NCBI GenBank assembly: GCA_001414485.1
Contig: LLEY01000158.1
Location: 79,239 to 143,238, forward strand
Source: Calycina herbarum
Taxonomy: Eukaryota > Ascomycota > Leotiomycetes > Helotiales > Pezizellaceae
Length of the DNA stretch: 64,000 bases
Direction: 5' to 3'
The position numbers and the translations under genes were made by a program. Below the pieces are notes generated by a model. That model searched no databases. It saw nothing but the letters and a program-made list of their open reading frames with translations, and was not told the origin of the DNA. This document shows positions 32,331 to 45,776 of this stretch, in pieces (within the stretch, counting starts at the first letter, position 1; each line of letters starts with the position of its first letter).

Positions 32331-34860
32331 CCCTACTACACTCAAACCCTTCTTTAGTATAGGATCTCCAACGCTTTCATAGTCGCGTTGAACGTCGTTG
32401 CCCTAAACCTAAAACTAAATACTCGGCTATATACTACCAGAACCTTATTAAACGGTATAATAATCTAAAGACTGTTATTTAAAATAGCTATTCCGCTACT
32501 ACTAAGGATAATCTTTCGAGTATTTAAAGTAAATTTATTAGGTAAGAGAACGAACGATCCTCTTAGATATAAGGTATAACTAGTAGGGTTAATTGTTCTA
32601 ATACTAGACTAGGTTTTACAACAATCAACTTCAGAAGAATTAGCGCTCTATGATCAGGGACTACTTTAGAGGAACTACGCTAGTATTCTTCTAGTATATC
32701 TACGACGAGGATAGAGTAAATAAGAGAGGTATAATATAGTAATATATAGTATAGTTTAAAATACTATTTAACAAAAAGAACAGCTGTTATATAGATACTA
32801 ATAATAGGAAAGAGGCCTTAAAAGTATACTATTCTATGTTAATGTTTTATCTAAGGTTACTAATACCTATAGTATATCAATACGCTAAGGTTAGATAACA
32901 TAGTTAAGTCGAAGCCCGTATTAGACGTAGACGACCTCCTGCTTCTACTTAATCACTATTAGGCCTGTGACACTTCTACATTCTCTATAGAGCAGTAGCG
33001 GGTTAGGTTCGTACTAATTCTACTCCTCCTTTTCAGCACCGAGTGTTAGCCTACTAAGCTTGTCAATACTAGTAAGAATATTAAAGAGGATATTAATTCT
33101 AATAAAGATGATTTTAAAGTCGTTAATAATAATAATCTTATCGACGGTACTAAGAATAATATAGACTCTAGTAGCCGCGACGACGACGCTTTTAACAGCG
33201 ACGTGCCTATATATAAGGTTAAGAAGGACATTAGACACTTTGATACGCTCTACTATAAGGATATATGCCTACTGGTTATACATAGTCCTGTCAGCGGAGA
33301 GCAGGATATACTAGCTATAGAGATTATACTAGCCTACTATAAGGGATATAAGAGACGCCTAAAGCCGTATGTTAAATAACCCTCTTAGATATGTATTCTA
33401 ACGAACTAATAGACATTTATAGTATAATATTCTTCTTTACTAAAGTAGACAATCTGATTTTCTGTCTTATTACCTACCTCGTATCCCTCGCTCTTATAGA
33501 CAGCGCTTTTGAGGCTCTAAGCCTAACCACCCTAGCGCGAATCTTTAATTATAAAGTACGGGGTCCGGTCTTGTATACGCTGCTACGCTAGAAGCGAGAA
33601 AAGCTTAAGACGCTAATCTTCTATTAAGAAGAGCGCTCTACTGATAAGTATATACTAGATAAGCCTCTCTTATACTCTTAATTCAAGCACTGCCTTAACC
33701 GGCTTAGACTTGCGGCGGGCTTTAAAGAGAAGCTGACGAGCTATTGCTTTTAACGTAGGATAGCAAATGTTATTAATTATAAGTTGTTCTTATAGTATTT
33801 TATAAAAATAAGTAGGGATAAACTTACTAATATAGACGTTCTTAGTATCTAGGTACTACTACTAATACTATTAGAGACTAGGTTATATAGTATAACCCGA
33901 ACTCGGCTATATATAATAGATCCTATATTAATAAACAAGTGTGGTTTAATATCTAGTCTACTGTTCTTAAGCGTCTCTCTACAGATAGCGTCCTTTGTAT
34001 ACTAACCTATATAACCCTTATATATAATCCTCGTACCCCGATTCACATACCTAACGACGTCCTAGCTGCTCTCTCCTCTGATCTAGCTATTGTTATACTT
34101 AAGCAGGAGCGGGAACGGTTAAAAGCTAGGGCATATAGGGTTTAAGAGACAGATGTCGAGGCAAATGTTTAGCGACTTACCACGGAAATCGGTAGTACTA
34201 AAAGTATATAACAGAAGACTATCTCTAAAGAATACCAGGCAGACTACTTTCGTCGCCGCTTAATAGAAGATATTAAGAAGTAAAACCGTAGATAAGAGGA
34301 GGGAGAGTATATCAAGCCTATAGTTAAGTATTAGATCCTGTAAAGGATATAGCTATCTAATCTTATTTATACTCGTATTCTAAATATTATACTATAGGAC
34401 GCTGTTAATCGCTGGATTTAGGCTACTAATCTTATATAAGCTCTTTACAGTTGTTATAAGGTACTCTTACGCTACCGACTTCGCGTCGTACCTACTTCAC
34501 CTCTAATTTTTAAAGAATAGCTCTATAAGGTTGATCCTCTTATACTAATTTTCCCTCTTATCTGTGCTATAACTTAGTATCTATTTTATATTAGAGACGA
34601 ATCAAAGAGCTACGAAGAGCGGATAGGCTCTTTTTACCGTCTTATAAAGATAATAGATTATGTTAAACGGAATCACCTCCGAGGAAAAGATCTAGAGGCT
34701 AGGATAGAGTATTATTACCTAACTTATAAGTTCTAACGTCTTATTCTTAAATATATATAACATTTCAAACAGTATATATAGACTATATATAGTATTATGC
34801 TTTAGGAACTAAGATTTATATATTTAATAAGATAAACTAGTTTACTATTTCATAGATATA
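32330..34860 (+). pseudogene. DUF3435 tyrosine-recombinase relic (Starship-captain/Crypton-related family)
   Basis: The + frames give the DUF3435 order, broken by TAA/TAG codons and shifts. An N-terminal part (32390-32900) contains F-H-L/Y-L-R-L-L-I. The region with C-L-L-V-I-H-S-P-V-S-G-E-Q-D-I-L is at 33260-33330. L-A/I-D-S-A-F-E-A-L is at about 33490-33520, and R-G-P-V-L-Y at about 33560. The catalytic-core segment G-F-K-E-K-L-T-S-Y-C-F-x-R-R is at 33719-33760, followed later by I-R-D-x-V (about 33880) and Y-I-N-K near 33930. The C-terminal region has K-T-I-S-K-E-Y-Q-A-D-Y-F-R-R-R (34210-34260) and ends (34560-34830) in the zinc-finger-like tail usual in this family. Members are tyrosine recombinases; one clade mobilises Starships. 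About 100 bp at 33785-33870 do not fit the protein and may be an intron or insertion. The family call is from memory; a profile search would settle it. Confidence 0.7.
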
Positions 34861-35249
34861 TTCCCTCTATATATCTAGCTACGATTTTGTAACCAGGGCC
34901 TATAACTAAATATTTCCTTACTAAAAGTCTAAATAATTCCCTGTTTTTTTTTAACTTATATCAGGGTTATTACCTAGGTTCGCATAGGTTAAGCTAGGAG
35001 GTTAATTTTCACTTAAAGGTAAAGTAGAAGTTAGTTATATAATATTTACTTTTCTTTTTCTATTATAAATATACTATGTTCTCTTTTAACTCTTTTATTC
35101 TATAGCTATTTCTTTTTATACTAGCTTCTATAATATATAGTTAAGAAATTAGTTAAATATTCAAACTTAGATTTCTATATACTCTTCTTATATTAACATA
35201 CTTTAAACTTCTATAATAAATCGTATTTCTTAAACCTGTTATATAATCA

Positions 35250-38200
35250 TATATAAAGGTTAGGTAGGAAATCCCAGCCGCTGAAATTTTATAATAAGTT
35301 AGAGTAAGAGAAGTCCGAGTTAGAGCCGCAGTATATATATAAGCGGTTAGACCATAGTATCGGTAACGCTATTACTAGTCGAATACATTTCAAGATAAAA
35401 TATAGTAGCTTAAACGTAGAATAGAGATAAGAGGTCTAGAAATATTTTCTAATTAAGGTAGTTATATCTTAAAGTAAACCGGTTTATAGCCCTATAAACT
35501 ATTATAGTAACTTTACCTTACGACGACTAAGTAGTTTTTTAAGAATCTTATACTAATTACGTTCTTTAGATCAAAGGTCTAGTATCAACGGCTCTTTCGC
35601 TAGTATCAAGGGTACGAGGCTAATAGAAGCTTTGAATAACTATTTTTAGCAGAGTCTATAGGGCGCTATTATAATATCTGTTATAGTATAAAATACACCT
35701 CTAGAATTATATAGTATAATTGAGAAGACACCGAAGCGCTACGAATATCTATATCTTCTATCAACTAAGCATTAGCTGAGCAGTTTACTAGCGAGACACT
35801 TTATAGTAGCACTTACTACGCGGCGCACCGCGAGTACTACGCGTAGATTATAATTAGGTAATAGGCACGTAGATTAATTTTAGCAGAGAGTTGTTAACTT
35901 AATAGTTCTTTGTTTTAAAAGAGATCTAGGTTAAGAGGACGTCTATTTAGAGTAGATAATAGTAGTAATTTTTCTACTTAGGTATATCTTAGAATAATAG
36001 TTATTAGTCCTTAGGAATAGTCGTTATACCTAGGTATCCTAGGCTAAGAAAACTAAGGGATAAACGGTCGAGATAAGTAATGAAAAAAGATAGATAAACT
36101 TACGTATAATACGCTAACAGGTCTTAGGCTAGTAGATCCAATGCTTCTTTTCTAAGCTGTTACTTAATTAATCGTCTCCCTCGCGTCTGTCTCGTCCTAC
36201 AAGGAATAGCAGAAAATAAAGCTTTTTAAATAAGAAAGGTCTAGCCAGTTAGTTTATAGTAAGTCGAAGAAGGTTTGCTATAGCTATACAGGTACCTAAT
36301 TCGATAACCTCGCTAGTATAGCTTAAAATAAAGTTACGTAAGACAATAGAATATAAATAGGACGATTGAGTAGTTTTCAAATTAGTATAAGCTACTATTC
36401 TTCTATTCTACTAAGTCTACGTTGTAATATCCTCGTACGCCGGCGACCGACGCGTTAACTACTAGCTCTAACAAATACGAGAGTATCTTATACACTCCCG
36501 GTTAAGAGTGAATTTCAGAGCTATTAGCCTATAACAGAACCTCTTATAGGATTATAAAACCCGTAAGAGTATTAAGAAGAAGAGTAGAGCTTAAGTATAG
36601 GTTACGAAGTAAGCTACGTTATAGCTCTATTAATTTCTTTTTTATAGCGCCTTCTAAAATTCGTAACACGATCTTACGTAACCCCTAGCTATAAACCTTT
36701 TTTTCCTTCGAAGAACTCTTTTATTTTAGCTAATAATAAGAATTCAAAGACATACTACTAGCTTTACTAGAGCAGTTATAATATACATAGTCTCTAATTC
36801 CTTTATATAATATAGTATAAGATATATAATATATACTATGCCTTTCGATAAATAGGAAGAGGTTGCTTTAGATACCGTTTTATCGACTCCTTTTAATAAA
36901 AGAATACTAATTATAACATAGTAACTAGCTCTGATAAAGTTGATTATAAATAAACTAGTATATTTAGATTCTCTACTACTAGAGCAACGCTAAAGTGTGT
37001 ATTGTTTTCGCGTAATAGGACGTAGTAGGAGGTAAGATTATACTATAATCCTTTTTAATACTCTAGTAGTTTAATATTTTACCTAGATTGCTTTTCTTAA
37101 TTAAAAGATCCTAAGACTAGTACTATCCGACATTTATAAGATATCTAGGAATTTAGTTCCTAGGCTAGACCTTAGAAAACAGCACCTTTATTAGACGACT
37201 TTAAGGCTTCCTAGCTTGTTCGATATAAACCGACCGAGGATAAAATCAAGTATAAGGACGACTTCTTACAGAGCTTAAGAGCGTAGCTTCCCGTACAAAT
37301 TCTATAAGAGATAATAAACATAGTATATAGCTTATTATTATAGAAAATCTTCGCGGCCCGCAAATGGAGAGAGGGGCTGAGTAGCCTAACTAGTGATTAA
37401 GTTACTCTCCTAATAACTAATATAAAGTATTAGAAACGAAATTAATTAGAGGAGTTAGTAAATTTAGTATATAGGAAGAGCTATTTAGAGAAACTCTTTC
37501 CTAGAAATAAAATCTTAGTTATCTAGACAGAAGACATACTTACTATTACTATTAATAATCTTAGTATATAATCTTTAGAAGTGTTAGATTCTTAGCCGTC
37601 TATAATATCTTAATAAGCTAAACGCTATAAGGTCTATATTATTAAGAAGATTTCCAACTTTTATAATAGGCTAATATTAGAAAAGAAGGTATATTAATTC
37701 CTTATTTATTTATTTATAATACTTATTATATAATAGGGGGATTATATCTATATCTAGGATATCGACGCGCTTTAACTATAAGATACTCCAACCTCTCTAG
37801 CTTTCTATTCCTATCGATTCAGAGGCAAGAAAACGTCTTTACTACGCCTTAAAACTATTAAGCTACTCTCTCTTCGTAGCCTTTCTATCTTCTACTCTAA
37901 CAGTTCTACCTATAGCATCTATCCCTACTACTAGGATGATCTATCTTCGGTTCTTAATATTTTTAATTAAATTCCTCTAAAACAACGAGATACACTTCTC
38001 TAGCTTTTTTGTCCACTTACCTAGTAGCAAATTAAGGATATATAGCTACGACATAATTCAGAGACTATACTTCCCTCTAATTCTCTTATAGTAATTTATA
38101 TACTCTCTTTCCTATAATAGCTCTAAAAATTATATAAGTAAGGATAACTTAGAACCAAATATACATATTTAGTCTATATAGGAATTCAAGCTACGATTTC

Positions 38201-38460
38201 TAATACCTTAGTAGTACACCTTCCTATATCGTCTATAAGAGTGTCGTACTAGGAGAAGAAATTCTAGCTTTTAAGATTACAACAAAGTTATTATTAAAGC
38301 TCGGCGAACTACCTAAAGCTTATTACCTATTTAGCCCTCCTCCGGACATAGAAGGATTATATTATAATAGTATAATTTTAAATAGGGTATAATCTGTTAT
38401 AAGTTATTATATAAGAAGCTATTACGTAGAGATTATAATCTATTATTTCAATAGACTTCA
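35250..38460 (+). pseudogene. Unidentified coding relic(s), RIP-degraded
   Basis: Long + frames are readable if TAA/TAG are passed through. At 35330-35900 they include blocks such as L-Y-S-I-I-E-K-T-P-K-R-Y-E and R-R-T-A-S-T-T-R. At 37170-37700 they include K-Y-K-D-D-F-L-Q-S-L-R-A and A-A-R-K-W-R-E-G-L. C/G-containing codons and the consistent frame show that protein genes were here. I do not recognise the family. Position directly after the DUF3435 relic on the same strand makes cargo of the same element possible. Confidence 0.4.
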
Positions 38461-41400
38461 GCAACCTCTCGGCTAATATAGACCCGACAGACACGTGGTT
38501 TATAAACATAACCTAGTTAGCTTTTACTACTAATCGAGTACAGTTAGTACACAGCGAAAGCAGACGGTTAAGATAGTCCGTTAGTCTATAAACCGAGAAG
38601 AGTACTAAGCTTTTACAGAGTCTAGCTAGGAAAGTATAAAGATTAACAATAAACTTAAAGTTATAAGGCTCTCTTAGTAGTATAAGAGTAGCTATAGCTT
38701 TTATAATATTAGCTATATAAAGTAGACTATTAATTCTGTCTATAATATAAGAGTTAGAACCCTTCTTAATTAAATATTAAAACTATATCTTTAAGCTATT
38801 TAAGGTCTTGTCGAGGTATTAATTAGATTGAATATAAAGAAGAAAGAGTTCTTAGATTCATTTAAAGCTTAGATACTTAATAGAACTTATAACCTTGAAA
38901 TAACTAATCTATATAATAAATATTAAACTTCTAAACTTTTATATATAAGAATTTTAAGACTTCTGTTAAGTTGAATTTTCTAAGAGTAACGTAAGTTATA
39001 GAGAATTAATTAAATTATAAGAGATAGGCTAGCTAAGAATATAAAAGAAGTGAATATTAAAATAAGAGCGTATTACGTTATAGTAGCGCTTTAAACAAGT
39101 GATATAAAATAAGTAATAATACTAGTAATTATATAACTAGTCGAATAGCCGATTAAACTATAAATAAAATAGCAAATTAAACAGTAGATTATAGGAGTTA
39201 GAGATAAGGAAAGTTAAGTAAGATTATTAGATCTAGTATAACAGCTTTACACATTATCTAAACTTATAGTAGACCGATTCTATTATAACTAATTAGTAAA
39301 TTCTGCTTTTGTAACCTTAATATTGCTACCTACCTAAGATATTAGAGTAATAAGCCTTAAATTAGCTCTTATTTTTTAGGAGGTACGTCTAACGATTTCA
39401 ATCTATACTTCTAACTACTTTTACTTTTATAGACAAAAAATCCAAGCTTATTATCCTATTAAAAAGCGTTGTAACGAAGTCTCTTATTACTATTTAGCAC
39501 TTTTACCTCGATAGTATTACGCCTAGCCTCTACTACATACGTCTCGAGGATAGGCAGAGAACCTAAAGTAGATAGTTAGGCAGTAATAGAGGACTCCTTT
39601 CCCTTCCCTTTTCTCTCGACTTTCAGCTGCTTAAGATTACTTAAAGAATAAGTCTAGAAATAGTTCCTAGACTTATTCCTATTACAGAGAAAACAGTTAT
39701 ATACTTTACTATTCTCCGCCTTAACCGTCCTATCCTCCTAATCACTAGACTTTGTTATATAGTATCGATTATTATAATTAAAATAAAGCAGGTTGTCTAG
39801 CTAGGTAGTTTTAATCTTTACCTAAACCTAGGATAAATTCCCTAGTATAAGAGGATAATACTCTTTAGCTTCGACTTCATCTCTAGTATTAGAATCGGGA
39901 CTAGATCGTATCGAAAGGACTAGTAAAGCTACGCTAACTGTATAGGACGTAGCTGTATAAGACGAAGATAGCTAGCTAGGATATAGGTAGAATAATAGTA
40001 TAAGAGGCGATACCTTAGACTCTAAGAAGGGGTTTAGCTTAGGTTTAGCAGGTATATCTAGTAATACACCTCTAATAGTTTTATTAGGCTAGGGTTTATC
40101 GCAGATCTTCTAAAAAACTTCTTCTAAAGCCTTTATATTATTTACATTAGCGTCGATATATAGTACATTAGTAGACTTAGCTATAGTTTATAGAAGATAA
40201 GTAGTTAGACTATAATCTCTCTTTCTAAAGAACTAAACTCGTATCTTAGTACTAAGTGTTATATATCCCTAGAGACTTGTTTTATTATATAAGTTAAGAT
40301 AGGCGTACGAATATTCGTATAGCTACTATTCTATAGTTTAAATATTATCTTAGTTATAGTTATACCTTTTCGCCTCTAGTATCCTACTATAGAAATAGTA
40401 TTATTCCTTAGTAATAAAATATCTTAAGACAATATCTATTTTTTACTAATCTAGTAAATCTAAAACTAGAGCGAATTCTTAAGCGTGGTTCTAATAAGGA
40501 GTAGAGAGGAAGTAATAAAGTATATAAACCTAGAACTCGGTTAATAGATTCTTACGATTAGGCCAGGTCTAGGTATCTCTATATAGCGACTTTAAGTAAG
40601 AGGTTTTAAGAAGAGTTATTTTAAGATATATAATATAGAAAGTTAAAAGGTGTTATAATTCTTAAAGATTAAATAAGTCTTTGAAAAACACTTTTCTTTA
40701 GGTATAATAAGATATATAAAGTTAAAGCCAACTTTACTTACGACTTTTATCTATAGAACAGTTGCTATTATAGTTAGTATAGCGGTTACTATATATAAGG
40801 ATTTTAATTATAATAATTCCTAAGAATAACAGAGACTTTCTCTATATTTTCTAGAGAATTATAGAAGTAAGCGAGGGGATTAAAGAATAACGAAATACGA
40901 CTTTATAATCTACAAACCCTCTAATCCCTGTAATAGACCTAGCTAGATAAGATAATTATCTATATAGCGACATAGGCAAAATAGAGGCACTTTTTATTAA
41001 GTAATACTATAATCTTATAGTTAATTAAGATACTCTAGTAATTTTTAGTTCTCTTTATTATACTATACTAGGAAAATTAGAGGTACTTATAGATAGCGCT
41101 AGTAATTTTCAGTTAGTTTAGTTCTATCGCGCTAGTAAAATACTACCTCCTTATATTACTAGCGTGTTAATATAGCGCTTACTAATTTATAAGAGGAAGA
41201 TACCCTTGCTAACTTTAATACGCTAGTAATGAAACCGAGCTAGAAGAGGAGTCCTCTCTCTAAATCTACTACTAAAATTACTACTAGTAACATATTACTC
41301 TACTACTTCTTTTAACTCTACTTTATTATTACTATAGGTAATATATTTAATTCTAAGCTAATTAAAAGCTTATTTATTTTATTTTCTATATTTCTCTTAG

Positions 41401-43749
41401 TAAAGTAGATATAGAAGCGCTCTCTATATAAATTTCTTAATAATATTAGTTAAGCAAAGTTGGTACGAAGTTCTACTACCTCCTAGATTTTTCTTAACGT
41501 TAGCTTCTAAGCTTAGGTAGCTTATTTCGTTGTTAGACCTAGATCTACTAACGTAAACGGATAATATACTCGACGCTAGCTTTTTGCTTTACTTAATACC
41601 CTATTAAATAAAGAGAAAGTAAAACTTATAAAACGAACTAATATTATATCTCCTTATCTAATAGTTTTACTTCTTATTTAGTCGATAGAATAGCAGACTA
41701 AGTAGTCTATGTCCGGCTCTGTATTATCTAAGCGCTGTCGTAAGTATTTCACTTAATTTAAATATAATAGTTCGTTAATAATAACTTAGGCGCTAAGAGT
41801 AGTCTTCCTACATCACCACCAGATCTAAGCGACCTTTTATAAAACGACCTACTAGTAAGCTATAATATCTTATAAATAACTACCGATTCTACCTACTCTT
41901 AAGAAATAATATCAAGTGCTAATATAGAAGAGTTAGACCTTTTTCCTAAATATTTATATAGTACGATTAGGAAAAATAATATAGTCGACTATAAGACTAC
42001 TATAGTATCTATGAATTTCCTACCTTATGTTATCGTAGACGTTGATTACGTAATAACCATAGAAATTTACTCTAATAAGGTAGAACGTCTTATATAGCTT
42101 ATATTTAATACGTATTTAGAGATAAACAGAGAGGTATAAGAACTTGTTATACCTGGCGGATTAAAGGTAATAGTAAGCCAGCTATAAGGCAGTTCTCTAG
42201 TATCTGTTACAGAGGTATTTAGTCGAGTAACTGCTGCTATACTCGAATTAGCTCTATATCGTAGGTTCGAAGTATAGGAAGCCGATATACGAGTGGCTAC
42301 ACGCTACGTAACTATGTTAGATTTTACTTTAGAAAGTAAAGGAGTAATTGTTATCTTAACTCTAGATAGGAGAGCTATGTCTTAGATATTCGAGAAGCTA
42401 TTTAAATCTAAAATCTATTCCTATTATACTATTTGCTTTATTATCTATCCTACTTTCCTATTAAGATATCTCTACTATTTTCAGCTTTCCTAAACCTTGC
42501 TACCTAAGAACTTAAGTGCCTAATCTCGGGGTAGTAGCCTCTTTATACTAGACTTAAGTAGCTTAACTTCCTCTTAACCTCTATCCCCTTTCTTTTTTAA
42601 CAGTTAAGTAGCTGAATTACTCTAAATCATAGTTTAGCCTATACCTTCTATCTACTTCTAGGTAGTACTAGATTCTACGACTTACTTAACTTCGTTAGAC
42701 GAGAGCAATCGAAAGCCTTATACTATTAGTTAGATAATTTAAATAGCCTAGTTAGGAAGCACGTACGCTGATAATAGCCTCTCGTATACTTATGATCTCG
42801 CTCTTATTAAGACCTTATTAGTTTTTTCTTCTTCTAGAAGAGAAAGGCTTCTTAGAGAACCGGTTATACTAAAATGTTATTAAGGTAAAGGTATATAATA
42901 TAGAAATCTAAATTAGATATAGTTATTAGTATAATCGTAAAAAATGGTTTAGTTAAATTAGTACTAGGCGAAGAGCGGGAAGATGCTGTAGTGCCTGCTA
43001 AGAAGGGTTTGCTCTGTGGTCCTTATAGTAGATAGGGTTACGACGTTGTCCTCAGGTTGCCGCAGTTAGGCACAGACGCTTTTAGGCCGAAATCTAGTAA
43101 CCTACTAACCCTACTAGAGCAAAGTCTACATAGTAATTAATTTATTTTTAACAGGGTATACTAAGCTACTACTAAACTATCTTAGCTAGCCTTACTAAGT
43201 CCTACTACCCCTAGGATCGAGTATTTAAACTAAAACATAATCGACGTAAGGCTTTAAACGCTTTCCTTTCCCTTCTAGATTTCCTAGCTTTTATCACCGT
43301 CTAGGTTGCATAGGACGGAAGAGTGCAGACCGAGAAGCTATAGTATTAGTATCGTGATTTACTAGGGGCGGGTTAGCCGTCTAGCGGCGGGGGGTTAGCG
43401 TATTATCAGAAAAGGAAGTAGGCTACGGTTTTAGAGAGACAAGTTTAGCATACTCTAAGCTACTACTAATTCATCTTAGCTAGTCTACTATGGAAAACAG
43501 TTCCTTCTCTATACTCTACTAGCTATCTACTTAACCTCAGCCCTGGAGCTTACCGGGGTTAATACGACGTAGATATCGACTATTGCTTAATAGGCGACGT
43601 AGAGGAAGTAAGGTTAAAGACAAGGTATATTAAAGGTTAGAAGTCCTAGCGAGTTCAGGTTCTAGTAGAGTACGGGGTAAGAAAAGCATTATTAAATATT
43701 AGTAGTAAAATATATAGAGAGGGGTATGTTAGCGTATACATATAATATA
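38461..43749. other. Degraded AT-rich stretch without an identifiable gene
   Basis: Both strands were read. Scattered frames of 40-120 codons suggest former coding sequence, for example + strand 41990-42400 with V-D-V-D-Y-V-I-T-I-E-I-Y and S-R-V-T-A-A-I-L-E-L-A-L. No domain could be named. 43156-43197 and 43448-43490 are two diverged direct copies (ATACTAAGCTACTACTAA and ATACTCTAAGCTACTACTAA, each followed by ATCTTAGCTAG) 292 bp apart. 43000-43420 is GC-richer, with GCGGGGGGTTAGCG at about 43384-43400. Confidence 0.4.
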
Positions 43750-43880
43750 AAATAGTGGCTTTGCTTGTTTAACATAGATATAAGTAACTAGTTCGCCTTT
43801 AAGCGAACAACCTAGTATATCTATACTTCTTACTATATACTAACCTTCGAAACCAGTTACCTTAGTTAAATAGTTAGTTT
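43750..43880 (-). repeat. Fragment of the same LTR family, strongly mutated
   Basis: This aligns with 46080-46209: GATATAAGTAACTAGTTCGC against GATATAAGTAACGAGTTCAC, then CTTCTTACTATATACTAACC against CTTCTTATCTGCATACCAACC. It ends TTTATTATAC where the intact copy ends TTCGTTACA. Only the last 130 bp are present, so it is a truncated solo LTR or the edge of an element. Confidence 0.65.
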
Positions 43881-44299
43881 TATTATACCTTAGTAGAGAT
43901 GTTATTACTTTAAAGATTAAGGATTAGAACTAGATAGTTCCTACTAACTAGTAGTTAAAGAGGTATACTTTAGCTCCTATAGCCTACTAAATCAGCTGTT
44001 GATAAGAACGTAGGCCCTAAAAGTTAAGAGGCTATAGTTCTTCTATAGAAGGAGAATAACTTCATTCTTACAGGTGGTGTAAGGAAACTTAGTAGAGCCT
44101 GCTTCTCTAAATTAGATTTTTCTATATAGAGAAAGCTAGGGGAAGGGATTTTAGCAACTTAGGAGACTAGGGCAGGTATCTTGTTTATTACTAAGGTATT
44201 GCGCTGATTTTCTACGTATAACTGAGATTCTTAACAAATTAGAGAAGGTGTAGTAGATGTGGCCTAAGGCTATAGACCCTGTATAATAGGGGATATAAA

Positions 44300-45675
44300 C
44301 GTACGATAACTTTAGGTTAACTAGGCGCCTTTTATTATGTAATTAGTTTAGTTTCTGACTTATGTTATACTTTCGGTTTCTTAATATAATTCTACTGTTT
44401 GTCGTTAACTATATAATGTTCTCTTAGTAGAGAATATTTTATATTATCTTGAAATTATTTCTATAAAGCTAAGGTTAAGAACCTGGCTACTGAGTATATA
44501 ATAAAGATTAGGTAGCTGTTAGAGTGTTTAATATATGAAAAAGACATCTTATAGGCTCGGAATGTATTAGACGATAGATCGATCTATTATAATAGGTATA
44601 ATAGTTACAAACCTATGTAGGCGAGAGCATATATATAGAGTATAACCTTGATAGCTCGGTTTCCTCTAGTATTTTCTAAAAAGATAGATGAATTATTCTA
44701 GTATATAGATACTAGTGTAATTAGTCTTATTAGAAGCTTTAGAAGAGGGAAGCTAAGTAAGGTTAAAAGGCAGACCTGTCTATTATCTTAGAAGTCTAAT
44801 ACGACGTGAACGAGAGAATCCGATAATAGAGGAATTAAATATAACATAATATCGACAAGCTCTAGCAGAGCAAAAGAAGGAAGTTACTTCTAATGTAGGC
44901 ATTTAATAGAGCAGTACTAAAAACTCTAATTTATAAAATATAAAAAGTATAAGAGGAGCTTTGAAGTGTATTAGGCTAGAATTTACGGAAATAATAGTAT
45001 TAAATAGAGGATCTACTATATACCTTGCTTATATAGCGAAAAGTACTACTCTTTAGAGCTTAGCAGAGTTTACGAGCTTACCTCTTACGAATATCAAACG
45101 AAATACGTCGCTTATAGGCTATTAACCCCTGAGGTCGACGAGACTATAGATAAGCTAGGTTTAGATAAGGTAATAAAGTCTTTTAATAATATAGGTATTA
45201 GAGACTCTGGACTATCTAGCTCTAGTGCCGGTGGATATGTTAGAGTTAACTCTAGGGGTATAGATAAACTAGCATAGGATTAGTCGGCTATTAAAACCGG
45301 CGCTTATACTCAACTGTGGAGTAGATAGGTTTAGGAAGAAGATAACAGTCGCTACTATTGTAGTTGTATAGGGGAATCTAGGGAATGGGAGTATAAGTAT
45401 GATTATAGTACTCTTAGACCTGGAATTAGAAAGGGGAAAGGGAAAAGAGAATCTAGAGGCTTCGAAGATAAACTTACATAGAATCAGTCGACGGTTTATA
45501 AGCGTACTTAGAGTAGATAGATCTAGGAAGAACATAACAGCTGTTACTACCGTAGCTGCTAGAGGGGTTCTAGTAGAGAATAGGAGTATAAGTATAACTA
45601 TAAAACTGCTAAGCCTGTTGGTGCGAAGCAGAGAGGTAGTAGGAAAGAGAGTAAGAAGAGGAAGAAGTAATTCTT
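44300..45675 (+). pseudogene. Unidentified coding relic with a tandemly repeated C-terminal part
   Basis: A consistent + frame with relatively few stops runs to about 45665. Readable blocks include S-L-E-L-S-R-V-Y-E-L-T-S-Y-E-Y-Q-T, then P-E-V-D-E-T-I-D-K-L-G-L-D-K-V-I-K-S-F, then S-G-L-S-S-S-S-A-G-G-Y. The C-terminal end is Lys/Arg/Ser-rich (R-G-S-R-K-E-S-K-K-R-K-K), suggesting a nuclear or nucleic-acid-binding tail; this is inference. 45321-45490 is duplicated with a 192-bp period. No family was recognised. Overlapping open frames on both strands here are a by-product of the repeat and are not treated as genes. Confidence 0.35.
45300..45620. repeat. Imperfect 192-bp tandem duplication
   Basis: GTAGATAGGTTTAGGAAGAA at 45321 recurs as GTAGATAGATCTAGGAAGAA at 45513. 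Both are followed by ATAACAG, a CTACT..TGTAG/CCGTAG block, and ATGGGAGTATAAGTATGA or ATAGGAGTATAAGTATAA. The copies differ mainly by transitions. Confidence 0.65.
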
Positions 45676-45776
45676 AGCCTTTGCTTATATAACTCGGCAA
45701 TTATATAGCTATTAACATTAATATAATATCCTTACATCTCCTGTTTACTTCTAAGCTACTTATGTTTCTGCACTTC

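Noticed and set aside
32201..32700. Transition to C-rich triplets as a sign of a separate gene
   Set aside because: The segment leads in frame into the DUF3435 N-terminal region, so it was merged with that relic.
33020..33591. Three short open frames, some hydrophobic
   Set aside because: They lie inside the DUF3435 relic and are chance gaps between RIP-made stops or antisense to it.
45269..45677. Overlapping open frames on both strands
   Set aside because: They mirror the tandem duplication; only the + frame connects to a longer coding relic.
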